Part shown: piece by piece, positions 1 through 10,298 of the stretch | Numbering within the stretch: position 1 is the stretch's first letter | How the letters are laid out: each line of letters starts with the position of its first letter | Source: Acidiferrobacterales bacterium | GTDB taxonomy: Bacteria; Pseudomonadota; Gammaproteobacteria; Acidiferrobacterales; Sulfurifustaceae | Length of the DNA stretch: 45,003 nucleotides | Direction of reading: 5' to 3' | Assembly (NCBI GenBank): GCA_919902925.1 | Contig: CAKKRZ010000020.1 | Location: 1-45,003, forward strand | Notes under the pieces: generated by a model | Told to the model about the DNA's origin: nothing | Seen by the model: the letters and a program-made list of their open reading frames with translations, nothing else | Databases searched by the model: none | Program-made: the position numbers and the translations under genes

Positions 1-2
1 CG

Positions 3-845
3 CTCACCGAGGCCGGGTACGTCGGCGAGGACGTCGAGAACATCATCCAGAAGCTCCTGCAGAAGTGCGACTACGACGTCGAGAAGGCGCAGAAGGGCAT
101 CGTCTACATCGACGAGATCGACAAGATCTCGCGCAAGAGCGAGAACCCGTCCATCACCCGCGACGTGTCGGGCGAGGGTGTGCAGCAGGCGCTGCTCAAG
201 CTGATCGAAGGCACGGTGGCCTCGGTCCCCCCGCAGGGCGGCCGCAAGCACCCGCAGCAGGAGTTCCTGCAGGTCGACACCCGCAATATCCTGTTTATCT
301 GCGGCGGCGCCTTCTCCGGCCTCGACAAGGTCATCCAGGGCCGCTCGGAAAAGGGCGGTATCGGCTTCAGCGCCCAGATCCGCAGCAAGGCCGATTCCCG
401 GCGCGCGTCCGAGTTGCTGCGCCAGGTCGAACCCGAGGATCTGATCAAGTACGGCCTGATCCCGGAGTTTGTCGGCCGTCTGCCGGTGATCGCCATCCTG
501 GAAGAGCTCGACGAAAAGGCGTTGATCACGATTCTCACTGAGCCCAAGAACGCCTTGATCAAGCAGTATCAGAAATTGATGAAGCTTGAGGGTGTCGAGC
601 TCGAGATCGGCACTGAGGCGCTGGCGGCGATCGCCAGCCGTGCCCTGGATCGCAAGACCGGCGCGCGTGGTCTGCGTTCCATCCTTGAGCGGGCCCTGCT
701 CGATATCATGTTCGAACTCCCGTCGATGGAGAATGTCGTCAAGGTTGTCATCGAGGAGAAGGTCATCCTCGAGGCTGCCCGGCCGCTGCTGATTTATGCC
801 GATGGCGACAGCCAGGGGTTGAAACGCATGACGGCCACTCCTTGA
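3..845 (+). CDS. clpX: ATP-dependent Clp protease ATP-binding subunit ClpX (5' truncated by window start)
   Basis: Frame 3 is open from base 3 ([20 protein letters not shown]...), continuing into [42 protein letters not shown]; immediately upstream of lon. Confidence 0.97.
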   Translation, partial: LTEAGYVGEDVENIIQKLLQKCDYDVEKAQKGIVYIDEIDKISRKSENPSITRDVSGEGVQQALLKLIEGTVASVPPQGGRKHPQQEFLQVDTRNILFICGGAFSGLDKVIQGRSEKGGIGFSAQIRSKADSRRASELLRQVEPEDLIKYGLIPEFVGRLPVIAILEELDEKALITILTEPKNALIKQYQKLMKLEGVELEIGTEALAAIASRALDRKTGARGLRSILERALLDIMFELPSMENVVKVVIEEKVILEAARPLLIYADGDSQGLKRMTATP

Positions 846-873
846 GGGCCGCCATTGTACCGGTGGTCAGACA

Positions 874-902
874 AACCCCGCCTTTGGCGGGGTTTTTTGT
901 TT
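874..902 (+). terminator. Rho-independent terminator after clpX
   Basis: CCCCGCC-TTT-GGCGGGG stem followed by TTTTTTGTTTT. Confidence 0.85.
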
Positions 903-1035
903 TCAGCCGTGGGCGGAAATCGCGACTATGTTTAATGATTACCCGGACATAGAACGCCGAAATAGCCGTGGTAATTGAATTTGCGGACGTTTGGCCCCAC
1001 ACTCGACTCTGTACATTGGAATCAATGAATTGCCC

Positions 1036-3489
1036 ATGAGCCAGGAAACGATCGAACCCAAAGAACCCACCCTCATCGCCGGTAGCGAGGTCAATCTGCC
1101 CGTACTGCCGCTGCGTGACGTGGTGGTGTTCCCGTACATGGTCATCCCGCTGTTCGTTGGACGGCGCAAGTCGATTCGCGCGCTCGAACAGGCCATGGAG
1201 TCCAACAAGCAGATTATGCTCGTGGCGCAGAAGAGCGCCTCCGACGACGATCCGACGTCCGAGCATATCCACCGCATCGGTACCACCGCCACTATCCTGC
1301 AACTGCTCAAACTGCCGGACGGCACCGTCAAGGTGCTGGTGGAAGGCGAGCGTCGGGCGGCCATCAGCCAGTACACCGCGACCGATGAATATTTCCAGGC
1401 AGACGTCGCCCAGATGCAGGTCCCGGAAATCGACCCGAAAGAGGGCGAGGCACTGATGCGTTCAGTGCTCAGCGAGTTCGACCAGTACGTCAAGCTGAAC
1501 ATGAAGATCCCGCCGGAGATACTGACCTCGCTCTCCGGCGTTGACGACCCGGGCCGGCTGGCCGACACCGTCGCCGCGCATCTTTCGCTCAAGATCGACG
1601 ACAAGCAGAAGATCCTCGAAATCCAGGATACCCGCGAGCGGCTGGAGCACATCCTGTCGGTACTGGAAGGCGAAATCGACCTGTTGCAGGTCGAGAAGCG
1701 TATCCGCGGCCGCGTCAAGCGGCAGATGGAAAAGAGCCAGCGCGAGTACTACCTGAACGAACAGATGAAGGCCATCCAGAAGGAACTGGGTGAAATGGAA
1801 GAGGGCCCGAACGAGATTGAGGAACTTGAGAAGCGCATCAAGACGGCCGGCATGTCCAAGGAAGCGCGCGAAAAGGCCGTGGCCGAGCTCAAGAAGCTCA
1901 AGATGATGTCACCGATGTCGGCCGAGGCGACGGTGGTGCGCAACTATATCGACTGGCTGCTCAACGTGCCATGGAAGAAACGCAGCAAGGTCCAGAAGGA
2001 TCTGCGCAAGGCCGAGGAGATTCTCGAGCACGATCACTACGGGCTGGAAAAGGTCAAGGAACGCATCCTTGAATACCTGGCGGTCCAGCAGCGCGTCAAC
2101 AAGATCAAGGGCTCGATCCTGTGCCTGGTCGGTCCGCCGGGCGTTGGCAAGACCTCGCTCGGCCAGTCGATCGCGCGCGCCACCGGGCGCAAGTTCGTGC
2201 GCATGTCACTCGGCGGTGTGCGTGACGAGGCCGAGATTCGCGGCCATCGTCGCACCTACATCGGCTCGTTGCCCGGCAAGTTGGTCCAGAACATGGCCAA
2301 GGTCAAGACCAAGAACCCGTTGTTCATGCTCGATGAAGTCGACAAGATGTCCATGGACTTCCGCGGCGATCCCAGCTCGGCGCTGCTGGAGGTGCTGGAC
2401 CCGGAACAGAATCACACCTTCAGCGATCACTACCTCGAGGTCGATTACGATCTTTCCGAGGTCATGTTCGTGGCCACTGCCAACACCCTCAATATACCGG
2501 CGCCGTTACTCGACCGCATGGAAGTCATTCGTCTGTCCGGCTATACCGAAGACGAGAAGGTCAACATCGCGCTCAAGTATCTGGTCCCGAAACAGCTGAA
2601 ATATAACGGGCTTAAGGATGAAGAGATCGCCATCGGCGAGAAGGTGATCCGCGACATCATCCGCTACTACACCCGCGAAGCTGGTGTGCGCAACCTGGAG
2701 CGTGAAATCTCCAAGATCTGCCGCAAGGTCACCAAGCAGTTGTTGCTGGAGCCAGAGCAGAACGGGCGCAAGGTGACCCTGACCCAGAAACGCCTGGACA
2801 AGTACCTGGGCGTACAGCGTCACCGCTACGGCGTTGCCGAGGAAAAGAACCAGGTCGGCCAGGTGACCGGATTGGCCTGGACCGAAGTGGGCGGCGAACT
2901 GCTGACCATCGAGGCGGCGATCGTCGCCGGCAAGGGCAAGACCACTTATACCGGCAAGCTGGGCGATGTCATGCAGGAATCCATCCAGGCCGCCATGACC
3001 GTGGTCCGTTCGCGCGCCGCGCGCCTGGGGCTGGCCGCGGATTTCTACCAGCAGCACGATTTCCACGTGCACGTGCCCGAAGGCGCGACCCCCAAGGACG
3101 GTCCGAGCGCAGGTATCGCCATGTGCACGGCGATTGTTTCTTCCCTGACCCGTATCCCGGCGCGGGCCGAGGTGGCCATGACCGGTGAGATTACGCTGCG
3201 CGGCGAGGTTCTGCCCATCGGCGGTCTCAAGGAAAAGCTGCTCGCCGCTCACCGCGGCGGCATCAAGACCGTGCTGATTCCCGAGGAGAACCGCAAGGAC
3301 CTGGTAGACATCCCGAAGAACATCCGCGACGATCTCGACATCCGGCCGGTTCGCTGGATCGACCAGGTCCTGGAGGCGGCGCTGGAGCGCATGCCGGCGC
3401 CGGTCGAGGACAAGCCGGCCGCTGAATCCGAGGCGGCAGCCAAGCCCGCCGAGCCGCTCGACGTCAGCAAGAACGTCATCACGCATTAA
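1036..3489 (+). CDS. lon: Endopeptidase La (Lon protease)
   Basis: [11 protein letters not shown]...[23 protein letters not shown], Walker [16 protein letters not shown], catalytic [11 protein letters not shown] and [14 protein letters not shown]; in-frame ATG at 1036 preferred to 991. Confidence 0.97.
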   Translation: MSQETIEPKEPTLIAGSEVNLPVLPLRDVVVFPYMVIPLFVGRRKSIRALEQAMESNKQIMLVAQKSASDDDPTSEHIHRIGTTATILQLLKLPDGTVKVLVEGERRAAISQYTATDEYFQADVAQMQVPEIDPKEGEALMRSVLSEFDQYVKLNMKIPPEILTSLSGVDDPGRLADTVAAHLSLKIDDKQKILEIQDTRERLEHILSVLEGEIDLLQVEKRIRGRVKRQMEKSQREYYLNEQMKAIQKELGEMEEGPNEIEELEKRIKTAGMSKEAREKAVAELKKLKMMSPMSAEATVVRNYIDWLLNVPWKKRSKVQKDLRKAEEILEHDHYGLEKVKERILEYLAVQQRVNKIKGSILCLVGPPGVGKTSLGQSIARATGRKFVRMSLGGVRDEAEIRGHRRTYIGSLPGKLVQNMAKVKTKNPLFMLDEVDKMSMDFRGDPSSALLEVLDPEQNHTFSDHYLEVDYDLSEVMFVATANTLNIPAPLLDRMEVIRLSGYTEDEKVNIALKYLVPKQLKYNGLKDEEIAIGEKVIRDIIRYYTREAGVRNLEREISKICRKVTKQLLLEPEQNGRKVTLTQKRLDKYLGVQRHRYGVAEEKNQVGQVTGLAWTEVGGELLTIEAAIVAGKGKTTYTGKLGDVMQESIQAAMTVVRSRAARLGLAADFYQQHDFHVHVPEGATPKDGPSAGIAMCTAIVSSLTRIPARAEVAMTGEITLRGEVLPIGGLKEKLLAAHRGGIKTVLIPEENRKDLVDIPKNIRDDLDIRPVRWIDQVLEAALERMPAPVEDKPAAESEAAAKPAEPLDVSKNVITH

Positions 3490-3669
3490 GCCCGCCGTCC
3501 CTCGGCGGGTGATGGTGGCTTGCCATCGCCCATTCTGTTTCTTGACACGGCCACCGGGCCGGGCGTATATCTTTTCGCCAGCCCGGGCGTGTTGTCTTGT
3601 CGTATGCGTCCGGGCACCGGCCGTCCCGCAGAACACGTCTGTCTAACCGTTCCAGGGGGAGATGCACAC

Positions 3670-3942
3670 GTGAACAAATCTGAACTGATCGACCAGGTTG
3701 TCCTCAACGCAGAACTCAACAAAGCCACCGCCACGCGCGTCGTCGACGTTTTGCTTGACGTTATTTCCGAGCGGCTGCGACAGGGCGATACCGTGACCCT
3801 GTCCGGCTTTGGAACCTTCACGGTCAGCAGTCGCACGGCGCGCAATGGACGTAACCCGCGTACCGGCGAGATGATTGCCATCCCCGCCTCCAAAAGCCCT
3901 CGCTTCAAGGCTGGCAAAGGCCTGAAGGATGCCTTAAACTAG
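3670..3942 (+). CDS. hupB: DNA-binding protein HU (beta-type), GTG start
   Basis: (M)NKSELIDQVVLNAELNKATATRVVDVLLDVI...SGFGTFTVSSRTARNGRNPRTGE; GGGGGA ribosome-binding site; downstream of lon. Confidence 0.93.
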   Translation: MNKSELIDQVVLNAELNKATATRVVDVLLDVISERLRQGDTVTLSGFGTFTVSSRTARNGRNPRTGEMIAIPASKSPRFKAGKGLKDALN

Positions 3943-3988
3943 CGCGCCCTCAGAGGGGGTCGAGGCAGCCGCCTGACTTTCCTGCTGC

Positions 3989-4063
3989 GGGTGCTTAGCT
4001 CAGCGGTAGAGCGTCGCCTTTACAAGGCGAGGGTCGGGGGTTCGATCCCCTCAGCACCCACCA
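3989..4063 (+). tRNA. tRNA-Val (TAC)
   Basis: GGGTGCTTAGCTCAGCGGTAGAGC..., anticodon loop TTTACAA, GGTTCGATCCC T arm, encoded CCA. Confidence 0.95.
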
Positions 4064-4075
4064 TCGTAGGGACTT

Positions 4076-4152
4076 GGAGCGGTAGTTCAGTTGGTTAGAA
4101 TACCGGCCTGTCACGCCGGGGGTCGCGGGTTCGAGTCCCGTCCGCTCCGCCA
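4076..4152 (+). tRNA. tRNA-Asp (GTC)
   Basis: GGAGCGGTAGTTCAGTTGGTTAGAATACCGGCCTGTCACGCCGGGGGTCGCGGGTTCGAGTCCCGTCCGCTCCGCCA. Confidence 0.96.
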
Positions 4153-4263
4153 TTCATATCGAGCGAGGCAATCGGGAGAACCCGGTTGTCTCGTCTTGAT
4201 CGAGTGCACCCACTGGTCCGCTGCAATTGCTGCCTCGCGCCGGCCCCGGTAGAGTACCGGCCC

Positions 4264-6150
4264 ATGCTGAATACCATCCGCGAAAAAACCCAGGGCATCA
4301 TTGCCACCTTCATCCTCGTCCTGCTGGTCATTCCCTTTGCCCTGTGGGGCATCAATTCCTACTTCGAAGGCGGTCCCAGCAACACCGTGGCCAAGGTCGA
4401 TGGCACGGAAATATCCAAACAACGCTACCTGGAGGCGCTGGAACGCTACCGCGGACGGGTCGAGCCGGGGCGTTTCGAGAGCAGCGCTTTCAAGGAGCTG
4501 GTGTTGTCCGGCCTTATCGATCAGGCGCTGATGCTGCAGGATGTCAACGACGCCGGCTACCGCGTCTCTGATCAGCAGCTCACCCGCCTGGTTCATGAGA
4601 TTCCCGTCTTCCAGCGCAACGGTCGTTTCGATATGACGATGTTCACTCAGTTCCTGCGCCGCGAAGGCCTGAGCGAGCAGGCCTTTCTGGCGCAGTTGCG
4701 CGCCGACATCACCACGCGTCAGGCGCAGTCGGGCCTGGTGCAGACGGCGATTGTCACGGATGCCGAGGTCAACCGTCTGGCCCAGCTGCTGGCCCAGCGC
4801 CGCGAGGCCGGTTGGCTGCGCATCGCCCCGGAACCCCTGGCGGCGCGCGCGCGCGTGACCCCGGAGGATGTGAAGAAATTCTACGAATCCAAACCGGATC
4901 TGTTCAAGACACCTGAAGAGGTGCGCATCCAGTTCGTGCGCCTGTCGATCGAGGATCTCCGGCGGCGCCATCGGCCGACGGAGGCCGAGATCCTCAAGGC
5001 CTATCAGGACGACATCGGCCGCTACACCACCGCCGAGCAGCGGCGCGTGTCGCATATCCTGATTCCGTTGCCGGCCAACGCCGAGCCGGCGCAGGCGGAG
5101 AAAGCCGGTCAACAGGCCGAGGCGCTGCAGGCCCGGTTGAAGGCCGGTGCCGATTTTGCCGCCCTGGCACGCCAGCATTCCGGCGACAAGGCGACGGCCG
5201 CCCGCGGCGGAGAGCTGGGCGAAGTCAAACCGGGCAAGTTGCCGAAAATCCTGGAAGCGGCGGCACTGGCGCTCAAGCCGGGCGAAGTCAGCGACCCGAT
5301 CCAGACGCCGGCCGGGTTTCACCTGGTCAAGCTGACGTCACGCCCGTCCGTGCCCAAGCCGCTGGCGGCCGTGCGTGCGCAGGTGATCGAACAATTGCGC
5401 AAGCAATGGTCCGAGGAGCGGTTTGCGGAACTCGGGGAAAAGCTGCGCAATCTCGCCTATGAGAACCCGGACAGCCTGTCACCGGTTGCCAATACGCTTG
5501 AACTCGAAATCCAGCAGACTGGCTGGTTTACGCGCAGCGGCGGCCATGGCCTGGCCAGCCACCTCAAGGTCGTGGAAAACGCCTTCAGTCCGGAGTTGAT
5601 CGGCGGTGGGCGTAATAGTGAGGTCATCGAGGTCGATCGCCAGACGCTGGTCGCGATTCGCGTCATCGGTCATCGTCCGTCAACCCGGAAACCGCTGCAG
5701 CAGGTGCGCGCCGAGGTCGAACGTCTGCTGCGTCAACAGTCGGCCAATGAGGCCGCGCTGGCGCTGGCGCGTCAGTTGCTCAGTGAGTTGCGCCAGGGCG
5801 GCGATCCGCAGGCCCTGGCCCGCCGCCACGGTATCGAACTGGTTGCGGCCCGTGTCCTCAGCCGCGAAACACCGGGAAGGGTCGATCCTCGTCTGTTAGA
5901 GGTTGTTTTCCGGACCAGTCGGCCCGCAGGTGGCAAACCAACGTATGAGTTGGTGGAGAGTGGCAGCCAGGGGCCGCATATCGTGATCCTGCGTCAGGTG
6001 ATCGACGCCAGGCCGGAGCAACTCAGCGCGGATGTGCGCAAGAAGGTCCGCCGGCTGCTGGAAGAGCGCCGCGGCAACGGCTATTTCGAACACTACCGCG
6101 ACGGCCTGCGTCAGCAGGCCGACATCCGCATCCACAAGGAACGGTTGTAA
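4264..6150 (+). CDS. ppiD: SurA N-terminal/PPIase domain membrane chaperone PpiD
   Basis: MLNTIREKTQGIIATFILVLLVIPFALWGINSYF N-terminal anchor, parvulin motif RRVSHILIPLPANA...ADFAALARQHSGD, downstream of hupB. Confidence 0.92.
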   Translation: MLNTIREKTQGIIATFILVLLVIPFALWGINSYFEGGPSNTVAKVDGTEISKQRYLEALERYRGRVEPGRFESSAFKELVLSGLIDQALMLQDVNDAGYRVSDQQLTRLVHEIPVFQRNGRFDMTMFTQFLRREGLSEQAFLAQLRADITTRQAQSGLVQTAIVTDAEVNRLAQLLAQRREAGWLRIAPEPLAARARVTPEDVKKFYESKPDLFKTPEEVRIQFVRLSIEDLRRRHRPTEAEILKAYQDDIGRYTTAEQRRVSHILIPLPANAEPAQAEKAGQQAEALQARLKAGADFAALARQHSGDKATAARGGELGEVKPGKLPKILEAAALALKPGEVSDPIQTPAGFHLVKLTSRPSVPKPLAAVRAQVIEQLRKQWSEERFAELGEKLRNLAYENPDSLSPVANTLELEIQQTGWFTRSGGHGLASHLKVVENAFSPELIGGGRNSEVIEVDRQTLVAIRVIGHRPSTRKPLQQVRAEVERLLRQQSANEAALALARQLLSELRQGGDPQALARRHGIELVAARVLSRETPGRVDPRLLEVVFRTSRPAGGKPTYELVESGSQGPHIVILRQVIDARPEQLSADVRKKVRRLLEERRGNGYFEHYRDGLRQQADIRIHKERL

Positions 6151-6158
6151 CGCGCCGC

Positions 6159-6968
6159 CTACGGCGTTTTGACCAGCAGCTTCTGGTAGTTGAGCCCGAT
6201 GGCCACGGTATTGAACCCGCCATCTACGTAGGTGATCTCGCCGGTAACGCCGGAGGCGAGGTCCGAGCACAGGAACGCTCCCACGTTGCCGACTTCATCG
6301 ATGGTCACGCCGCGCTCCAGCGGCGACATCAGGTCGTTGTAGTCGAGCAGTTTCTTGAAGTCGCTGATGCCGGAAGCGGCCAGGGTGCGTATTGGGCCGG
6401 CCGAGATGCCGTTCACGCGGATGCCGTCCGGTCCCAGCGACTGGGCCAGGTAGCGCACGTTGGCCTCGAGGCTGGCCTTGGCCAGGCCCATGACGTTGTA
6501 GTTGGGGATGGCGCGGACCGCGCCGATGTAGGACAAGGTCAATAGCGCGCCGGCACGGCCCTGCATCATGCTGCGTCCGGCCTTGGCCAGGGCGGCAAAG
6601 CTGTAGGAGCTGATTTCGTGAGCCACGCGGAACCCCTCGCGAGTCACGACATCGATATAGGAGCCGGCCAGTTCCTCGCGCGGGGCAAAGGCCACGGAAT
6701 GAACGATGATGTCGAGCCCGTCCCAGAAATCATCCAGGCGCGAAAAGGTTTCGTCGATCTGGCTGTCGCTAGAGACATCGCAGGGCAGGCAGATGCTGGA
6801 GCCGGTCGCGGACGCCACTTTCTCCACCCGCTCCTTGAGCTTGTCGTTCTGGTAGGTGAAGGCGAGGGCGGCGCCCTCGCGGTGCATGGCCTTGGCGATG
6901 CCCCAGGCGATCGACCGTTCGCCGGCGACACCGACGATCAACGCCCGTTTGCCGTCCAGAAATCCCAT
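6159..6968 (-). CDS. fabI: Enoyl-[acyl-carrier-protein] reductase (NADH), FabI
   Basis: [33 protein letters not shown]..., [30 protein letters not shown]. Confidence 0.96.
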   Translation of the reverse strand: MGFLDGKRALIVGVAGERSIAWGIAKAMHREGAALAFTYQNDKLKERVEKVASATGSSICLPCDVSSDSQIDETFSRLDDFWDGLDIIVHSVAFAPREELAGSYIDVVTREGFRVAHEISSYSFAALAKAGRSMMQGRAGALLTLSYIGAVRAIPNYNVMGLAKASLEANVRYLAQSLGPDGIRVNGISAGPIRTLAASGISDFKKLLDYNDLMSPLERGVTIDEVGNVGAFLCSDLASGVTGEITYVDGGFNTVAIGLNYQKLLVKTP

Positions 6969-7109
6969 GCTCGTGTCTCCTCGTTATTCCGGTCCGTGGC
7001 CGCCGACGCGGCGGCACGGAGTCCGGTAAAGTAACGAAATTCACCGGCGCTGGAAAGGGGGTTGGTGCGTGCGAAATCGGGTATAGTGCCGTGATCGCGG
7101 CGGTCGCTC

Positions 7110-9311
7110 ATGCCCTCTCGCAGCCACCACACGAATCGCCGTCCATCCTTGCGTTTCCCGGCGCGGATGGCGACGGTATTGTTATTGGCAGTCCCGGTGG
7201 CGATTCACGCCGCCTGGAACGACCCCTATCCGGCACACGAGCAGGGCCAGAATATCCTCTACACGGCCTTTCGCGAGCGTCCCAAGCACCTGGACCCGGC
7301 CCGTTCCTACAGTTCCAACGAGTACGATTTCATCGCCCAGATCTACGAGCCGCCGTTCCAGTATCACTATCTCAAACGCCCTTTCCAGCTCGTCCCGCTG
7401 ACCGCCAGCGCCATGCCCGTGCCGGTCTATCTCGATCGTCAGGGTCGGCCACTGCCGGCCGGTGCGCCGGTCGCGAGCATCGCCTACAGCGTTTACACCA
7501 TCCGCATCCAGCCGGGCATCCGCTACCAGCCGCATCCCGCCTTCGCGCGCGATGATCGGGGTGTTCCACGCTATCACCAGCTAACGGCCGCCGAGCTGGC
7601 GCGCATTCACACGATCGGCGATTTCCCGCATTACGGTACACGCGAGTTGGTGGCCGCCGATTACGTCCACCAGATCAAGCGGCTGGCCCATCCGCGCCTG
7701 CATTCGCCGGTTCTGAGCGTCATGCAGGATTACGTCGTCGGTCTCAAGGACTATGCGGCGAACCTGCGCCGCGAGCATGCCCGGCTGAATCGCAAGGGCC
7801 GCGGCCCGGCCCTCGATCTGGAGCGCTATCCGCTGAAGGGCGTCGAGACGATCGATCGCTATACCTATCGTGTGACCATACACGGCAAGTACCCGCCACT
7901 GCTGTACTGGATGGCGATGCCGTTCTTTGCGCCGATGGCGCCCGAAGTCGACCGGTTTTTCAGCCAGCCCGGCCTGCGCGAACGCAACTTGACGCTCGAC
8001 TGGTATCCGGTCGGCACCGGACCCTACATGCTGACCGTGAACAACCCGAACCGGCAGATGGTGCTGGAGCGCAATCCCCACTATCGCGATGAGCGCTACC
8101 CGGCGCAAGGCGAGGCCGGTGACCGCCAGCGCGGCCTGCTGGCCGATGCCGGCCGGCGACTTCCCTTTATCGACCGCATCGTCTTCAGCCTGGAGAAAGA
8201 GAACATCCCCTACTGGAACAAGTTTCTGCAGGGTTACTACGACCGCTCGGTCGTACCCACGGAATCATTCGATCAGGCAGTGCGTTTCACCGGCAGCGGC
8301 GACACCGACATCAGCGACGACATGAAGGTCCGAGGCATCCATTTGCGAACCAGCGTGGCGACCTCTACCTATTACCTCGGCTTCAACATGCTCGATCCGG
8401 TGGTCGGCGGGAACAACGAACGAGCACGCAAGCTGCGCCGCGCCATTTCTATCGCCATCGACATCGAAGAGCAGATCTCGATCTTCCGCAATGGCCGTGG
8501 CATCGCTGCGCAAGGGCCGATCCCGCCGGGAATCTTCGGTTATCTACCGGGTTGCGCAGGCCTGAACCGCTATGTCTACCAATGCGTGCGTGACGCTCCG
8601 CAACGACGCTCATTGTCCGAGGCGCGGCGACTGCTGGCGGAAGCCGGCTATCCCGATGGATCCGATCGTCGTACCGGTAGGCCGCTGCTGATCTATTTCG
8701 ATACCCCGGCGACCGGCCCGGCCGAAAAGGCACGGTTTGACTGGTATGCCAAGCAACTCGCGCGCCTGAACATTCAGCTTGTGGTGCGCGCCACCGACTA
8801 CAACCGTTTCCAGGAAAAGATGCGCAAGGGTGACGCGCAGCTTTTCGAATGGGGCTGGAACGCCGATTACCCCGATCCGGAAAATTTCCTGTTCCTGCTG
8901 TACGGTCCCAACAAGAAGGTCGGTGGCGAGGGGGAGAATGCCTCGAACTATGACAATCCGGAGTTCAACCGGTTGTTCGAGCAACTCAAGAACCTGGATG
9001 ACAGTCCGCAGCGCCTGCACCTGATCGGGCAGGCCCTGGAGGTGGCGCGTCGCGACGCCCCGTGGATCTGGGGCGTGCACCCGCGCCAGTACACCCTCGA
9101 TCATGCCTGGCTGCACAACGCCAAGCCGCACCAGATGGCCAACAACACCCTCAAGTATCTGCGCCTCGACCCGGCTCTGCGCCGTGAACGCCGCGAGGCC
9201 TGGAACCGGCCGGTCCGGTGGCCGCTGGTGCTGGTGGGTGGCGTGCTGCTGGCCGGGTTGATACCGGCCGTGGTGCTCTATCGCCGGCGGGAACGGAGCA
9301 CAGCGGCATGA
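7110..9311 (+). CDS. Family 5 extracellular solute-binding protein of a peptide ABC importer, with C-terminal TM segment
   Basis: Signal-like N terminus; GTGPYMLTVNNPNRQMVLERNPHYRDE; LRRAISIAIDIEEQI; WGWNADYPDPENFLFLLYG; translationally overlaps the downstream permease. Confidence 0.9.
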   Translation: MPSRSHHTNRRPSLRFPARMATVLLLAVPVAIHAAWNDPYPAHEQGQNILYTAFRERPKHLDPARSYSSNEYDFIAQIYEPPFQYHYLKRPFQLVPLTASAMPVPVYLDRQGRPLPAGAPVASIAYSVYTIRIQPGIRYQPHPAFARDDRGVPRYHQLTAAELARIHTIGDFPHYGTRELVAADYVHQIKRLAHPRLHSPVLSVMQDYVVGLKDYAANLRREHARLNRKGRGPALDLERYPLKGVETIDRYTYRVTIHGKYPPLLYWMAMPFFAPMAPEVDRFFSQPGLRERNLTLDWYPVGTGPYMLTVNNPNRQMVLERNPHYRDERYPAQGEAGDRQRGLLADAGRRLPFIDRIVFSLEKENIPYWNKFLQGYYDRSVVPTESFDQAVRFTGSGDTDISDDMKVRGIHLRTSVATSTYYLGFNMLDPVVGGNNERARKLRRAISIAIDIEEQISIFRNGRGIAAQGPIPPGIFGYLPGCAGLNRYVYQCVRDAPQRRSLSEARRLLAEAGYPDGSDRRTGRPLLIYFDTPATGPAEKARFDWYAKQLARLNIQLVVRATDYNRFQEKMRKGDAQLFEWGWNADYPDPENFLFLLYGPNKKVGGEGENASNYDNPEFNRLFEQLKNLDDSPQRLHLIGQALEVARRDAPWIWGVHPRQYTLDHAWLHNAKPHQMANNTLKYLRLDPALRRERREAWNRPVRWPLVLVGGVLLAGLIPAVVLYRRRERSTAA

Positions 9312-10288
9312 TGGCCTATGTCCTGCGCCGTCTGCTGTACGCCATTCCGATCCTGATCGGAGTGAACCTGCTGACCTTCTGGCTGTTTTTTTTCGTCAAC
9401 AGCCCGGACGACATGGCGCGCATGCACCTGGGCATGAAGCGGGTGACACCGGCGGCGATTGCCCAATGGAAGGAAGCACGCGGTTTTGACAAACCGCTGC
9501 TTCTCAACCGCGAGGCGGCGGGTGTTGAAAAACTCACCGACACGATCTTCTTCCGTCATTCGCTGCGGCTCTTTGTCTTTGACTTCGGCCGCGCCGAGGA
9601 CAATCGCGACATCCGTCGCGAGATCGGTGAGCGCATGGGGCCCAGCCTGGCCATCGCGCTGCCGTCGTTTTTGGTCGGGCTGCTCACCTACGTCAGCTTC
9701 GCCCTGTTACTGGTCTTCTTCCGCGCCAGCTATGTGGATGTCTGGGGAGTGGTGCTGTGCGTGGTGCTCATGTCCATCTCCACCATGTTTTACGTGATCG
9801 GCGGCCAGTATCTGATCGGCAAGCTCTGGAGCCTGGTGCCGATCTCCGGTTACGGGGATGATGGTCCCGGCGCCATCCGCTTCCTGCTGCTGCCCATGGC
9901 GGTCGGTATCGCCGCCGCCGTCGGCCTGCGCACCCGCCTGTACCGGACTTTCTTCCTGGAGGAAATCAATAAGGACTACGTGCGCACCGCCCGCGCCAAG
10001 GGGCTGAACGAGTGGCGGGTGCTGTTCGTGCACGTGTTGCGCAATGCGCTGATTCCAATCCTGACCGGTGTGGTGGTGGTGATCCCGGCACTGTTCCTCG
10101 GCAGCCTGATCCTGGAATCGTTCTTCGGCATCCCGGGACTGGGCAGCTACACCATCGACGCCATTCATGCCCAGGATTTCTTCGTGGTGCGCGCCATGGT
10201 GTTCCTCGGCTCGGTGCTCTACATCGTCGGGCTCATTCTCACGGACATCAGCTACATGCTGGTCGATCCGCGCGTGCGTTTGTACTGA
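9308..10288 (+). CDS. ABC transporter permease (peptide; DppB/YejB-like)
   Basis: MMAYVLRRLLYAIPILIGVNLLTFWLFF; EEINKDYVRTARAKGLNEWRVLFVHVLRNALIPILT. Confidence 0.92.
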   Translation: MMAYVLRRLLYAIPILIGVNLLTFWLFFFVNSPDDMARMHLGMKRVTPAAIAQWKEARGFDKPLLLNREAAGVEKLTDTIFFRHSLRLFVFDFGRAEDNRDIRREIGERMGPSLAIALPSFLVGLLTYVSFALLLVFFRASYVDVWGVVLCVVLMSISTMFYVIGGQYLIGKLWSLVPISGYGDDGPGAIRFLLLPMAVGIAAAVGLRTRLYRTFFLEEINKDYVRTARAKGLNEWRVLFVHVLRNALIPILTGVVVVIPALFLGSLILESFFGIPGLGSYTIDAIHAQDFFVVRAMVFLGSVLYIVGLILTDISYMLVDPRVRLY

Positions 10289-10298
10289 GGCTATAGCC

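Noticed and set aside
3491-3509. CCCGCCG/CGGCGGG hairpin after lon as an intrinsic terminator
   Set aside because: No T-run; hairpin noted but too weakly supported to call
2506-3636. 376-aa minus-strand ORF opposite lon
   Set aside because: Antisense shadow of a high-GC coding gene; low-complexity His/Gln/Arg composition and no recognisable domain
4111-5322. 403-aa minus-strand ORF with N-terminal-region RSGRDSNPRPPA at its C terminus
   Set aside because: Antisense of ppiD and tRNA-Asp
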